DNA of 50,047 nt from DASUAO01 sp046484625 (GTDB lineage: Bacteria > Actinomycetota > Acidimicrobiia > IMCC26256 > PALSA-555): positions 1-50,047 of the forward strand of contig JAWOIO010000172.1 in assembly GCA_046484625.1 (NCBI GenBank). Direction: 5' to 3'. The notes under the pieces were generated by a model. It was not told the DNA's origin. It did no database searches and was given only the letters and a program-made list of their open reading frames with translations. The stretch's first letter is position 1, and each line of letters starts with the position of its first letter. A program made the translations under genes and the position numbers. Below, in pieces: positions 24,247 to 32,703 of the stretch.

Positions 24247-25725
24247 ATCACCAGCGATGCACGACCTCCTGACCCGGTCGACGACCCCACCCCCGGGCGC
24301 GTCGACGACCGTGCGCTCCTCGCCGACCTCCGAGCGGTCGTCGGCTCCGACCGGGCGCGGTCCGAGCCGCTCGAGCTCGCGCTCTACGCACGGGACGCAG
24401 GACACGAGCGCGGCGACGCCGCCGTGGTCTGCTTCCCTGATCGGGCCGAGCAGGTGGCGGAGATCGTGCGTATCGCGGCCCGCCACGATCGCCCGTTCCT
24501 CGCACGCGGCAGCGGCACGGGCCTCGCCGGCGGTGCGACCCCCGTCGGCCGCCCGGTGCTGATCGTCACGACGGCGCTCGACCGGATCATCGAGGTCGAT
24601 CCCTTGGCCCGGGTCGCCTGGGTCGAGCCCGGCGTGCTGAACCTCGACCTGTCCCGGGCCGTCCGGCACCACGGCCTGCACTACGCGCCCGACCCGTCGT
24701 CGCAGCAGGCGTGCACGATCGGGGGGAACGTGGCGACCAACGCCGGCGGACCCCACTGCCTGGCATCCGGGGTCACGAGCGCGCATGTGCTCGCGGTCGA
24801 GGTCGTCCTGGCCGATGGGACCGAGGTGGTCCTCGGCGGACTCGAGCCCGACCAGCCCGGCTACGACCTGCGCGGCTGCTTCGTCGGGAGCGAGGGGACG
24901 ATGGGTGTCGCCACCCGGATCGCAGTGCGCCTCGTGCCCGATCCTCCCGCCGTCCGTACCTTGCTCCTCGACTTCATGTCCATCGAGGATGCTGCGGCCA
25001 CGGTGAGCGGGGTCATCGCCGCGGGCGTCGTGCCCGCCGCACTCGAGATGATGGACGCGGCGATCACCCGTGCCGTCGAGGACTTCGTCGGTGCCGGGTT
25101 CCCGCGTGATGCCGCGGCCGTCCTTCTGGTCGAGCTCGACGGCCTCGAGGCGGGCGTGGAGGCCGACGCTCAGGCGGTGACCGAGATCGGTCGACGGCAT
25201 GGTGCGCGTGCGGTGCGCGTTGCCACGGACGAAACCGAGCGGGCGTTGCTCTGGAAGGGGCGCAAGTCGGCCTTCGGCGCCATCGCGCGTGTCGCCCCCG
25301 ACTACTACCTGCACGATGCCGTGGTCCCGAGGACGCGGCTCGTCGAGGTGATCCGGTCGGTCATGGAGATCTGCGCGTCGTACGGGCTGACCTGCATGAA
25401 CGTGTTCCACGCAGGCGACGGGAACCTGCACCCGCTCATCGCGTTCGATGCCCGTGAACCGGGCATCTGGCCCCGCGTTCGCGACGCCGGCGACGAGATC
25501 CTCGCCGCGTGCGTGGCTGCCGGCGGGGTCCTGTCCGGCGAGCACGGCATCGGCCTCGAGAAGCGCGACGCCATGGCACTGGTGTTCGGGCCCGATGACC
25601 TCGACGCCCAGGCCCGGTTGCGCGACGCGTTCGACCCCGACGGTCGGGCGAACCCCGAGAAGGTGCTGCCGCGCGGGAGTCGGTGCGGCGAGCTCGGTCG
25701 GGTCCCAGAAGGAACGTGGATCTGA
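24247..25725 (+). CDS. glcD: Glycolate oxidase FAD subunit GlcD (non-standard start)
   Basis: An FAD-linked oxidase, 492 residues from 24247, that oxidises glycolate or D-lactate with GlcE and GlcF. The FAD-binding domain holds FLARGSGTGLAGGATP, IGGNVATNAGGPHCL and GSEGTMGVATRIAVRLVP. The C-terminal domain carries FHAGDGNLHPLIAFD and SGEHGIGLEKR with the metal/substrate His residues. The usual family opening (ALLADLRAVVGSD...LYARDAGHERG) lies upstream of the first possible GTG (24424), and no ATG, GTG or TTG occurs in frame there. The TAGTCT box at 24235 predicts a leaderless start at ATC 24247. So an ATC start, or a natural or sequencing change of ATG, is likely. It overlaps glcE by TGATG. 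Confidence 0.85.
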   Translation: MTSDARPPDPVDDPTPGRVDDRALLADLRAVVGSDRARSEPLELALYARDAGHERGDAAVVCFPDRAEQVAEIVRIAARHDRPFLARGSGTGLAGGATPVGRPVLIVTTALDRIIEVDPLARVAWVEPGVLNLDLSRAVRHHGLHYAPDPSSQQACTIGGNVATNAGGPHCLASGVTSAHVLAVEVVLADGTEVVLGGLEPDQPGYDLRGCFVGSEGTMGVATRIAVRLVPDPPAVRTLLLDFMSIEDAAATVSGVIAAGVVPAALEMMDAAITRAVEDFVGAGFPRDAAAVLLVELDGLEAGVEADAQAVTEIGRRHGARAVRVATDETERALLWKGRKSAFGAIARVAPDYYLHDAVVPRTRLVEVIRSVMEICASYGLTCMNVFHAGDGNLHPLIAFDAREPGIWPRVRDAGDEILAACVAAGGVLSGEHGIGLEKRDAMALVFGPDDLDAQARLRDAFDPDGRANPEKVLPRGSRCGELGRVPEGTWI

Positions 25726-26795
25726 TGGAGGTCGTCTCGGACCGGGAACGGCGCGCGGCCGAGCACGCGGAGGCGGAGTCGGCGCTCAGCGACGCGGTCG
25801 GCGGTGCGACGGTGGTGGACCCGACCGGGTCGGGCACCCACCGCGAAGTCGGCGGGCCGCCCCCGACGGGCGGGCTCGCGGTCCGGGCCCCGTCCGGCGT
25901 CCTGAGCTACGACCCGGCCGACCTGACGGTCACCGTCGCGGCGGGGACCACTGTGGGCGAGCTCGACGCGACCCTGGCGCCGCACGGGCAGGAGTGCGCC
26001 CTCGACCCGTTCGACGACGTCGCGACCATCGGGGGCACGATCGCGGTCGGCCTCTCGGGGCTCCGTCGCCTGCGGGTCGGTCCCATCCGGGACCAGGTGC
26101 TCGAGGTGCGCTTCGTCACCGCGGACGGGCGCATCGTCCGGGGCGGGGGACCCACGGTGAAGAACGTGACCGGCTACGACCTACCGCGTCTGCTGGTCGG
26201 GTCGTTCGGGACGCTCGGCGTGTTGACCCGCCTGGTGCTTCGGTGCCGGCCGCGGCCGCCGCACGCCCAGTGGTTCCGGTCGGGCGACGCGCCGAGCGTG
26301 GCCCTGGAGCGTTGCCTGCGCCCGTCGAGCGTCCTCTGGGACGGCGCCGCCACCCGGGTGCTCCTCGAAGGGCACGTCGACGACCTCGAGGCCGAGGGGG
26401 CGCGTGCGGGGCTCGAGCCCGATGGGCCGCCCGAGGTCCCGGCCGGTCCGCATCGGGGGCGGATCTCGGTGCGACCCGGCGTGGTCATGACGGTCGGACG
26501 TCGCCTGGCCGCCCTCGACCGCGTCGCCTGGCTCGCGGACGCGGGCGTGGGCACGATCCACGTGGCGGCAGCGGATCCCCTGGCGCTGGGCGAGTGTCGG
26601 GCCGTTGCTCACGACGCGGGGGGCTGGATGCTCCGGGAAGCGGGCGCCCCGGGGCTCGACGGGTTCGGGCAGCCGCTGCCGAACCTCGACCTCGCGGGGC
26701 GAGTGCACCGAGCCTTCGACCCCACGGGCAAGCTCGCGCCCGGGCGACTCCCTCTCCCTCAGGTAGAGGTCGAGGTTGACGGACCGGGTCGATGA
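25725..26795 (+). CDS. glcE: Glycolate oxidase FAD-binding subunit GlcE
   Basis: A 356-residue subunit with one FAD-binding type-4 domain. PTGGLAVRAPSG, LTVTVAAGTTVGELDATL, FDDVATIGGTIAVGLSG and GGGPTVKNVTGYDLPRLLVG match the family, although the canonical Arg-Gly-Ser-Gly loop is altered in the first ~45 residues. The C-terminal half is divergent, as in other GlcE proteins. It should form the membrane-associated GlcDEF complex. ATG 25725 overlaps the glcD stop (TGATG). Its own stop overlaps the first ATG of glcF (ATGA), so all three are translated as one coupled unit. Confidence 0.88.
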   Translation: MEVVSDRERRAAEHAEAESALSDAVGGATVVDPTGSGTHREVGGPPPTGGLAVRAPSGVLSYDPADLTVTVAAGTTVGELDATLAPHGQECALDPFDDVATIGGTIAVGLSGLRRLRVGPIRDQVLEVRFVTADGRIVRGGGPTVKNVTGYDLPRLLVGSFGTLGVLTRLVLRCRPRPPHAQWFRSGDAPSVALERCLRPSSVLWDGAATRVLLEGHVDDLEAEGARAGLEPDGPPEVPAGPHRGRISVRPGVVMTVGRRLAALDRVAWLADAGVGTIHVAAADPLALGECRAVAHDAGGWMLREAGAPGLDGFGQPLPNLDLAGRVHRAFDPTGKLAPGRLPLPQVEVEVDGPGR

Positions 26796-26814
26796 GTGCC
26801 GGGTCGATGAGCGC
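26785..26814 (+). repeat. 15-bp tandem duplication carrying two glcF start codons
   Basis: CGGGTCGATGAGTGC (26785-26799) is repeated with one change as CGGGTCGATGAGCGC (26800-26814), and a third partial copy, CGGGCGA, follows. Each copy carries an ATGA, so glcF has two in-frame starts (26792, 26807) encoding the repeated peptide MSAGS-MSAGR. Confidence 0.9.
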
Positions 26815-28039
26815 CGGGCGACCGCCGGGAGCGCTCGGGCTCGATGAGGACGCGCTCATCGCGTGCGTCGCCTGCGGGCTCTGTTTGCCGCACTGCCCGA
26901 CGTACCGGGTGACGGGCCGGGAGATCGCGTCGCCCCGGGGGCGGATCGCGGCCATGCGCCTCGTCGAGCTCGACGGCGCCGCCATGGATCGGCCGTTCAC
27001 GGACGCGATGGAGGCCTGCGTCCAATGCCGCGCCTGCGAGGTGGCGTGTCCCTCGAGCGTCCCGTTCGGTGCGCTCATGGAGAGGACTCGAGCGGCGCTG
27101 ACCGCGTCCGGCCCCCGATCCGGTCTGCTCCTGCGACTCGGCTCTCGCGTCGGCTACTGGCTGCTGACCCGTCATCGCCTGTTGCGCGCCGCAGGATGGG
27201 TCCTCTGGGTCGGCGCCCGACTGCGGTTGGTCCCGCGCCGCTTCGGCGTCCCGCGGGTGTCGGCATCGGCGATGGGGCGACGCCTCGTCGGAGCTCCGGC
27301 CGCCGATGCCGACGCCCACCTCTTCCGCGGCTGCGTGATGGACCTGTGGCAGCGCGACATCCACCGGAGCGCGCTCCTCGTGATGCGCGCGGTCGGCGCG
27401 GCCCCGGCGATCACCACACCGGAGGCCGCGTGTTGCGGCGCCCTCCACGCGCATGCCGGTCGACTCGACGACGCCCGGGCGCTCGCGACACGGGTGATCG
27501 CAGCGCTTCCCGACACGGGAGCGATCGTGGTCGACAGCGCCGGATGCGGTGCCGCGATGAAGGACTACGGACACCTGCTCGGCACTCCTGCTGCCCATGC
27601 CTTCGCCGCTCGCGTGCGGGACTTCGCCGAGTGGGTCGTCGAGCAGGGCCCACCCCCGACGTTGCCCACCGGCATGCGCGTCGTCGTCCAGGATCCGTGC
27701 CATCTCCGCAACGTCCAGCGGTCGGAGCACGCGGTGCGCGAAGTGCTCGCCGGCTCCTACGAGCTGACCGAGACGGACGACGATGCGTTGTGCTGCGGAG
27801 CGGGGGGCGCCTATGCGATCTTCCAGCCCGAGCTCGCGGGCGCGATCCGCACGAGGAAGGTCGCGGCGCTCTCCCGGAGTGCGGGTGACGCGCCGCTCGT
27901 CGTGGTGTCCGCGAACCCCGGATGCGCCATGCACCTCACGGCGGCCGGTCTCGACGTGAGGCATCCCGCCGAGCTGCTCGCCGATGCACTGGAGCAGGAC
28001 CCACGACACGCACCGGGAGCGGAGCGCCGCGATGGCTGA
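26792..28039 (+). CDS. glcF: Glycolate oxidase iron-sulfur subunit GlcF
   Basis: A 415-residue Fe-S protein that passes electrons from the GlcD/GlcE flavins to the quinone pool. Two ferredoxin motifs appear early: CVACGLCLPHCPTY and CVQCRACEVACPSS, each ligating a [4Fe-4S] cluster. Two CCG-type domains follow, with ACCGALHAHAG, DSAGCGAAMKDYG, QDPCHLRNVQ and ALCCGAGGAY. A 30-residue basic/hydrophobic span (about 105-140) may touch the membrane. The start is either ATG 26792, which overlaps the glcE stop, or ATG 26807 in the second copy of a 15-bp duplication; 26792 is chosen. Its end overlaps the small downstream gene by eight bases. Confidence 0.93.
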   Translation: MSAGSMSAGRPPGALGLDEDALIACVACGLCLPHCPTYRVTGREIASPRGRIAAMRLVELDGAAMDRPFTDAMEACVQCRACEVACPSSVPFGALMERTRAALTASGPRSGLLLRLGSRVGYWLLTRHRLLRAAGWVLWVGARLRLVPRRFGVPRVSASAMGRRLVGAPAADADAHLFRGCVMDLWQRDIHRSALLVMRAVGAAPAITTPEAACCGALHAHAGRLDDARALATRVIAALPDTGAIVVDSAGCGAAMKDYGHLLGTPAAHAFAARVRDFAEWVVEQGPPPTLPTGMRVVVQDPCHLRNVQRSEHAVREVLAGSYELTETDDDALCCGAGGAYAIFQPELAGAIRTRKVAALSRSAGDAPLVVVSANPGCAMHLTAAGLDVRHPAELLADALEQDPRHAPGAERRDG

Positions 28040-28226
28040 CTACGACGACCTGATCGCCGAGCTCGCGCGCATCGAGGAGCGGCTGCGGGACCTCGCCTAC
28101 GAGCGGCTCCGCGCCGCGGCCGAGGACGGCGACGCCGACGCGGTCGCCGACGAGAAGCGGATCCTCCAGGCCCGCCGCGCGATCGAACGCGCGATCAGGG
28201 CGCTGGGTGGCGTCCCGGAGGACTGA
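28032..28226 (+). CDS. 64-residue acidic helical hypothetical protein
   Basis: A small protein starting at ATG 28032, inside the last codons of glcF. It is almost wholly helical and charged (LIAELARIEERLRDLAYERL, then an Asp/Glu-rich spacer and a second Arg-rich helix), with heptad-like Leu spacing that suggests a short coiled coil. It has no cysteines, signal or membrane segment. The eight-base overlap with glcF implies coupled expression, but a role in glycolate metabolism is only suggested by position. It converges on the LOG-family gene with a 18-bp gap. Confidence 0.6.
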   Translation: MADYDDLIAELARIEERLRDLAYERLRAAAEDGDADAVADEKRILQARRAIERAIRALGGVPED

Positions 28227-28244
28227 GCAGGACGGCGTCGGCGC

Positions 28245-29279
28245 TCACCGACCGTTGAGCCGGTCGATGAGCACACGCAGCCGGCTCCACCCGTGGCGAT
28301 CGAAGCGGAAGGCGATCCGCTCGAGCTCCGGATGATCGTCGTCGGCGAGCTCGGCCGAGGAGATCTCCACCCTCTCGATCGCCCCTCGGGCGACGATGTC
28401 GGCGAACTCGGCGTTGAGCGCGGCGAGGCCGGCGTCGTCGGGGGCGCGCCGCACCCGGAGCACGAGGCGGCCCTGCACGAAGCGTTGCGAGTGGTAGTTG
28501 GAGAAGAAGCCGAGGACCTCGTCGACGGCGGTGTCGACATCGTCGGTGACGCACACGAGGTGCATGTCGTCGGAGCTGATGTAGTGGCGATCGTCCAGCT
28601 CGGCCTCGACGAAGGTGTTCCAGGCGCTCCAGTACGTCCCACCCGGGACGTCGAGCAGCACGATCGGACCGGGTTGGGCCTTGCCCGTCTGGACGAGCGT
28701 GAGGAGCTCGAACGCCTCGTCGAGGGTCCCGAAGCCTCCGGGGAGCAGCACGAAGGCGTCGGCTTCCTTGATGAAGGAGACCTTACGGGTGAAGAAGTAC
28801 CGGAAGTTGATGAGCTTGGGATCGCCGGCGACGAACCCGGGCGTGACGGTCTCGAAGGGCAGCTTGATGCTCACGCCGAACGCACGGTCGGGTCCGGCGC
28901 CCTCGATCCCGGCTTCCATGATCCCGGGACCGGCACCGGTGATCACCATCCAGTCACGCTCGGCGATCCCCGCTGCGAAACGGCGGGCCAGGTCGTAGAG
29001 GGGGTCGTCGGGCTCGGTGCGGGCCGAGCCGAAGATCGCGACCTTGCGCTCGTCGCGGTACGGGTCGAAGACGTGGAACGCGTACCGCATCTCCTTGAGT
29101 GCCGCGTTCGCCATCTTCAGGTCGCCGCGGTCGGCGTGGTCACGCGCCAGCCGCAGTGACGACGCGACCAGCTCGAAGATGAGGTCGCGGTCCTCCTCGG
29201 CGCCCCCGGACCGATCCACGAGCTCGGCGACGGCCTGATCGAGGGAGTCGTCACCGGTGCGGTACCGAGGCAGCTTCAT
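28245..29279 (-). CDS. LOG-family (TIGR00730-like) nucleotide phosphoribohydrolase
   Basis: A 344-residue Rossmann-fold protein of the LOG (lysine decarboxylase-like) family; characterised members hydrolyse nucleoside 5'-monophosphates to base and ribose-5-phosphate. Hallmarks are AIFGSARTEPDD, VITGAGPGIMEAGIEGAG and the catalytic LLPGGFGTLDEAFE (PGGxGTxxE). It is longer than the ~190-residue plant LOG because of an N-terminal helical segment (1-75) and a C-terminal extension (about 270-344) typical of larger bacterial homologues. ATG 29279 overlaps the stop of the PfkB kinase gene (ATGA). Together with that kinase and fbiC it forms a coupled trio, suggesting a purine-nucleotide task (inference). 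Confidence 0.85.
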   Translation of the reverse strand: MKLPRYRTGDDSLDQAVAELVDRSGGAEEDRDLIFELVASSLRLARDHADRGDLKMANAALKEMRYAFHVFDPYRDERKVAIFGSARTEPDDPLYDLARRFAAGIAERDWMVITGAGPGIMEAGIEGAGPDRAFGVSIKLPFETVTPGFVAGDPKLINFRYFFTRKVSFIKEADAFVLLPGGFGTLDEAFELLTLVQTGKAQPGPIVLLDVPGGTYWSAWNTFVEAELDDRHYISSDDMHLVCVTDDVDTAVDEVLGFFSNYHSQRFVQGRLVLRVRRAPDDAGLAALNAEFADIVARGAIERVEISSAELADDDHPELERIAFRFDRHGWSRLRVLIDRLNGR

Positions 29280-30274
29280 CGCAGGAGTGGCGAGGCGAGC
29301 TCGGCCAGCGAGACCAACGGACGAGCGCCGAGGTGCGAGATCACCTCCGCGGCGGCGAGCGCACCCAGTCGCCCGCAGGTCCCGAGGTCGTAGCCGTGCG
29401 TGAACCCGAAGAGGAACCCGGCGGCGTACTGGTCGCCGGCGCCGGTCGTGTCGACGACCGCGTCGACCGGGTGGGCGTCGATGACGTGGACCTCGTCGCC
29501 GGACACGACGACCGCACCCTTCTCGCTGCGCGTGAGCACCGCGACCTCGCAGTGGTGGAGCACCTGCTGCAACGCGGTGTCGAAGTCGTCGACCTGGTAC
29601 AGGGAGCAGATCTCGTCTTCGTTGGCGAAGAGGATGTCGACCTCGTGGTCGACGAGCGCGAGGAAGTCGTCCCGGTGGCGGTCGACGCAGAACCCGTCGG
29701 AGAGCGTCAGCGCCACCCGGCGTGCCGCCGCGTGGGCGAGGCTCGCAGCGTGGCGGAACGCGTCCTTCGCGATCGGCTGGTCGAAGAGGTAGCCCTCGAG
29801 GTAGGTGACCTGGGACGCGACAACCGAGCTCGGGTCGATGTCGTCGGGCGCGACGTCGGACGCGGCGCCGAGGAAGGTGTTGAGCGTCCGCTCGGCGTCG
29901 GGCGTCACGACGATGAGGCATCGTCCCGTCGGTGGGCCCTCGGTCGCGGGCGAGTTCGAGAACGCGACGCCCGCGGCTCGCAGGTCGTGGCCGAAGACCG
30001 CGCCGAGCTGGTCGTCGCGGACGCGGCCGACGAACGCCGCGGAGCCGCCGAGCGATGCGATCCCGACCATGGTGTTCGCGGTGGAGCCGCCCGAGATCTC
30101 GGTCCCCGGGCCCATCGCGTCGTAGAGGGCGACGGCACGCTCGGCGTCGATGAGCGCCATGGAGCCCTTGGCGAGACCCTGGGCCGCGAGGAAGTCGTCG
30201 TCCTCGTGGGTCAGGACGTCGACGAGCGCGTTCCCGATGCCGACGACGTCGAAGGCGGGAGCGGTGTCGGTCAC
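29276..30274 (-). CDS. PfkB-family sugar/adenosine kinase
   Basis: A 332-residue ribokinase-fold kinase. The substrate signature is GIGNALVDVL plus GGSTANTMVGIASLGG, and the C-terminal ATP/anion-hole motif with catalytic Asp is DTTGAGDQYAAGFLFG. The N-terminal ALVDVLTHEDDDFLA and KGSMALID pattern is characteristic of the bacterial kinases usually named adenosine kinase, but ribose or other nucleosides remain possible. GTG 30274 overlaps the fbiC stop (GTGA), and its own stop overlaps the LOG gene start (ATGA). The operon order is therefore fbiC, this kinase, LOG. Confidence 0.88.
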   Translation of the reverse strand: MTDTAPAFDVVGIGNALVDVLTHEDDDFLAAQGLAKGSMALIDAERAVALYDAMGPGTEISGGSTANTMVGIASLGGSAAFVGRVRDDQLGAVFGHDLRAAGVAFSNSPATEGPPTGRCLIVVTPDAERTLNTFLGAASDVAPDDIDPSSVVASQVTYLEGYLFDQPIAKDAFRHAASLAHAAARRVALTLSDGFCVDRHRDDFLALVDHEVDILFANEDEICSLYQVDDFDTALQQVLHHCEVAVLTRSEKGAVVVSGDEVHVIDAHPVDAVVDTTGAGDQYAAGFLFGFTHGYDLGTCGRLGALAAAEVISHLGARPLVSLAELASPLLR

Positions 30275-32691
30275 GCCACCGGGGTCCTCGTCCCGATGGT
30301 GACCGGGACACCGTCAGGCGAGCCCGGGTCGGGTGCAGCGTCGGCCGGCGCGGGGCGGAGGCGACGTCCGACCGTGGTTGTACGCCCGTACAGCGTCGTG
30401 CGCTGCTCGAGGGTCCGGCCGATCGGCTCGACGATCGCACGGAAGTCGTCGTCGTCGAGCTCCTGGCCGTGGCTGGCCCCGGCGGCGCGGGAGATGTTCT
30501 CGTCCATGAGCGTCCCGCCGAGGTCGTTGCACCCGGCACGGAGCAGCTGGCGGGCACCACTCGCGCCGACCTTGACCCACGACGCCTGGATGTTGTCGAT
30601 CCAACCCCGGTAGGCGATCCGGCCGACCGCGTGGACGAGGAGCACCTCGCGGAAGGTCGGCCCGTGCCGTGAGCGCCCCTGGAGGGACAGCGGGGTGGCC
30701 ATGTGCACGAACGGGAGTGGGACGAACTCGGTGAACCCACCTGTCTCGCGCTGGAGGTCGCGCGTCCGCACGAGGTGTCGCGCGACGTGGACGGGACGTT
30801 CGACCGTCCCGAACATGATGGTGACGTTCGATCGGAGTCCGACCTCGTGCGCGAGTCGGTGGGCCTCGAGCCACTCGTCGGTCGTGACCTTGTCAGGGCA
30901 GATGATGGCGCGGACCTCGTCGTCGAGCACCTCCGCAGCCGTCCCGGGGAGCGTCGAGAGGCCCGCGTCCTTGAGCGAGCCGAGGTAGTCGCGGAGGGGG
31001 ACGTCGAGGCGACGCGCGCCCTCGGTGACCTCGAGCGCGGTGAAGCCGTGCACGTGGATCTGTGGGGCGACCTCATTCACCGCGCGCGCGACGGCGAGGT
31101 AGTAGTCGCCGTCGAAGTCGGGGTGGATGCCTCCTTGCAGGCAGACCTCGGTGGCACCGCACTCGGTCGCCTCGACCACCCGGCGCTGGATCTCCTCGAG
31201 GTCGAGCAGGTAGGGCGTGCCGCGCAGGTTCAACGAGAGCGGGCCCTTCGAGAATGCGCAGAACCGGCACTTGTACGTGCAGACGTTCGTGTAGTTGATG
31301 TTGCGGTTCCGAACGAACGTGACCGCGTCGCCGACGATCTCGTGGCGCAGCTGGTCGGCCACCTCGGCGACGGCGACGACCTCGGGACCGCGTGCCGAGA
31401 GCAGGGTCACGATCTCGTCGACGCCGACCTCGTCGCCGCCGAGGACGCCGTCGAGGACGTCCTGCACCGCGCCGCCGGGCGACGGCGCTCGATCGGCGTG
31501 CACCGGGAGCGGGGTGAGCGCGGGCAGGAGCTCCGGTGCCGCGCGCTCGCCACCCGACGTCCAGAGGTCGTCGCGGGCCAATCCCTCCGAGTCGGATGCC
31601 GCCAGGACCATCGGCAACACGTCGGGGTGCAGCCACGTCTCGGCGTCGCGGACGTACTCGGGGTAGACGGTGAGCCGGGGCGCGAGCATCTTGCCCGCGG
31701 CCTCGGTGGCCGCACGCAGCCGGTCGAGCGCCGGCCACGGACGCTCGGGGTTCACGTGGTCGGGGGTCACGGGCGAGACGCCGCCCCAGTCATCGATGCC
31801 GGCCTCGAGGAGAGCACCGAGGTCGTCGGACAGGTTCGGTGGCGCCTGGAGGTGCATCGCCGGGCCGAGGACGATGCGCGCCGTGGTGACAGTCCACAGG
31901 AACTCGTCCGGGTCACACGGCGGGGCGCGATGCATGGCGGTGTCGGGCTTGGGCAGGAAGTTCTGGACGATGACCTCTTGCACGTGCCCGTGCCGGGCGT
32001 GGCTCTCGGCGATGGCCAGGAGCGCGTCGAGCCGCTCCGATCGTGTCTCGCCGATCCCGACGAGGATGCCGGTGGTGAAGGGGACCCGGGCCTCGCCTGC
32101 GGCCTCGAGGGCCGCGAGCCTCCGGGCCGGCGTCTTGTCGGGGGCACCGTGGTGCGGGCCCCCGGGCTCGCCGAGACGCGCGGCGAGGGTCTCGAGCATC
32201 ATCCCCTGGCCCGGGCTGACCGCCCGAAGTGCCGCGAACTGCTCTGCGGTGAGGGCCCCGGCGTTGGCGTGGGGGAGCAGACCGGTCTCGCGCAGGACCC
32301 GCCCCGCGACCTCGACCAGGTAGTCGATGGTGGAGAACTCGGCGTCGCCCGCGTGCCCGGAGAGCCAGGTGCGCGCCACGGGGTACCGGTCCTCGGGCGC
32401 TTCGCCGAGGGTGAACAGCGCCTCGTGGCATCCGACCGCCGCACCGGCATGGGCGATTGCCAGCACCTCGTCAGGATCGAGGAACGGGGCCCCGAGGCGT
32501 GCAGGTGGCTTGGCGAAGGTGCAGTACCCGCACCGATCGCGACACAGCATGGTGAGCGGCACGAAGACCTTGGGCGAGAAGGTGATCCGCGTGCCATGGC
32601 CTTCGTCGCGCAGTCGTCCGGCCTCGGCGACGAGCTCCGAGAGAGGCGCGCGGACGAGGTCGCTCGCGCTCCGCCGTACGTCACTGATCAT
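30271..32691 (-). CDS. fbiC: F420 synthase FbiC (CofG-CofH fusion)
   Basis: An 806-residue bifunctional radical-SAM enzyme making the 7,8-didemethyl-8-hydroxy-5-deazariboflavin (Fo) chromophore of coenzyme F420. The CofG half comes first with the cluster motif CRDRCGYCTF (about residues 49-58); the CofH half follows with CTYKCRFCAF (about 470-478). Both halves and their order match actinobacterial FbiC; archaea keep them as separate proteins. ATG 32691 has TAGTCT 6 bases upstream, and that TAG is also the stop of pgl, so fbiC is likely to start a leaderless mRNA. The kinase and LOG genes are coupled downstream. Confidence 0.95.
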   Translation of the reverse strand: MISDVRRSASDLVRAPLSELVAEAGRLRDEGHGTRITFSPKVFVPLTMLCRDRCGYCTFAKPPARLGAPFLDPDEVLAIAHAGAAVGCHEALFTLGEAPEDRYPVARTWLSGHAGDAEFSTIDYLVEVAGRVLRETGLLPHANAGALTAEQFAALRAVSPGQGMMLETLAARLGEPGGPHHGAPDKTPARRLAALEAAGEARVPFTTGILVGIGETRSERLDALLAIAESHARHGHVQEVIVQNFLPKPDTAMHRAPPCDPDEFLWTVTTARIVLGPAMHLQAPPNLSDDLGALLEAGIDDWGGVSPVTPDHVNPERPWPALDRLRAATEAAGKMLAPRLTVYPEYVRDAETWLHPDVLPMVLAASDSEGLARDDLWTSGGERAAPELLPALTPLPVHADRAPSPGGAVQDVLDGVLGGDEVGVDEIVTLLSARGPEVVAVAEVADQLRHEIVGDAVTFVRNRNINYTNVCTYKCRFCAFSKGPLSLNLRGTPYLLDLEEIQRRVVEATECGATEVCLQGGIHPDFDGDYYLAVARAVNEVAPQIHVHGFTALEVTEGARRLDVPLRDYLGSLKDAGLSTLPGTAAEVLDDEVRAIICPDKVTTDEWLEAHRLAHEVGLRSNVTIMFGTVERPVHVARHLVRTRDLQRETGGFTEFVPLPFVHMATPLSLQGRSRHGPTFREVLLVHAVGRIAYRGWIDNIQASWVKVGASGARQLLRAGCNDLGGTLMDENISRAAGASHGQELDDDDFRAIVEPIGRTLEQRTTLYGRTTTVGRRLRPAPADAAPDPGSPDGVPVTIGTRTPVA

Positions 32692-32697
32692 CGGACG

Positions 32698-32703
32698 AGA
32701 CTA
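32698..32703 (-). promoter_or_regulatory. -10 box TAGTCT overlapping the pgl stop codon
   Basis: Minus-strand TAGTCT ends 6 bases before the fbiC ATG (32691). Its first three bases (32703-32701) are the stop codon TAG of pgl. Confidence 0.6.

Noticed and set aside
24257..24400. ATG 24257 as the start of glcD
   Set aside because: It is in a different reading frame from the GlcD motifs; using it would need a frameshift, for which there is no other sign.
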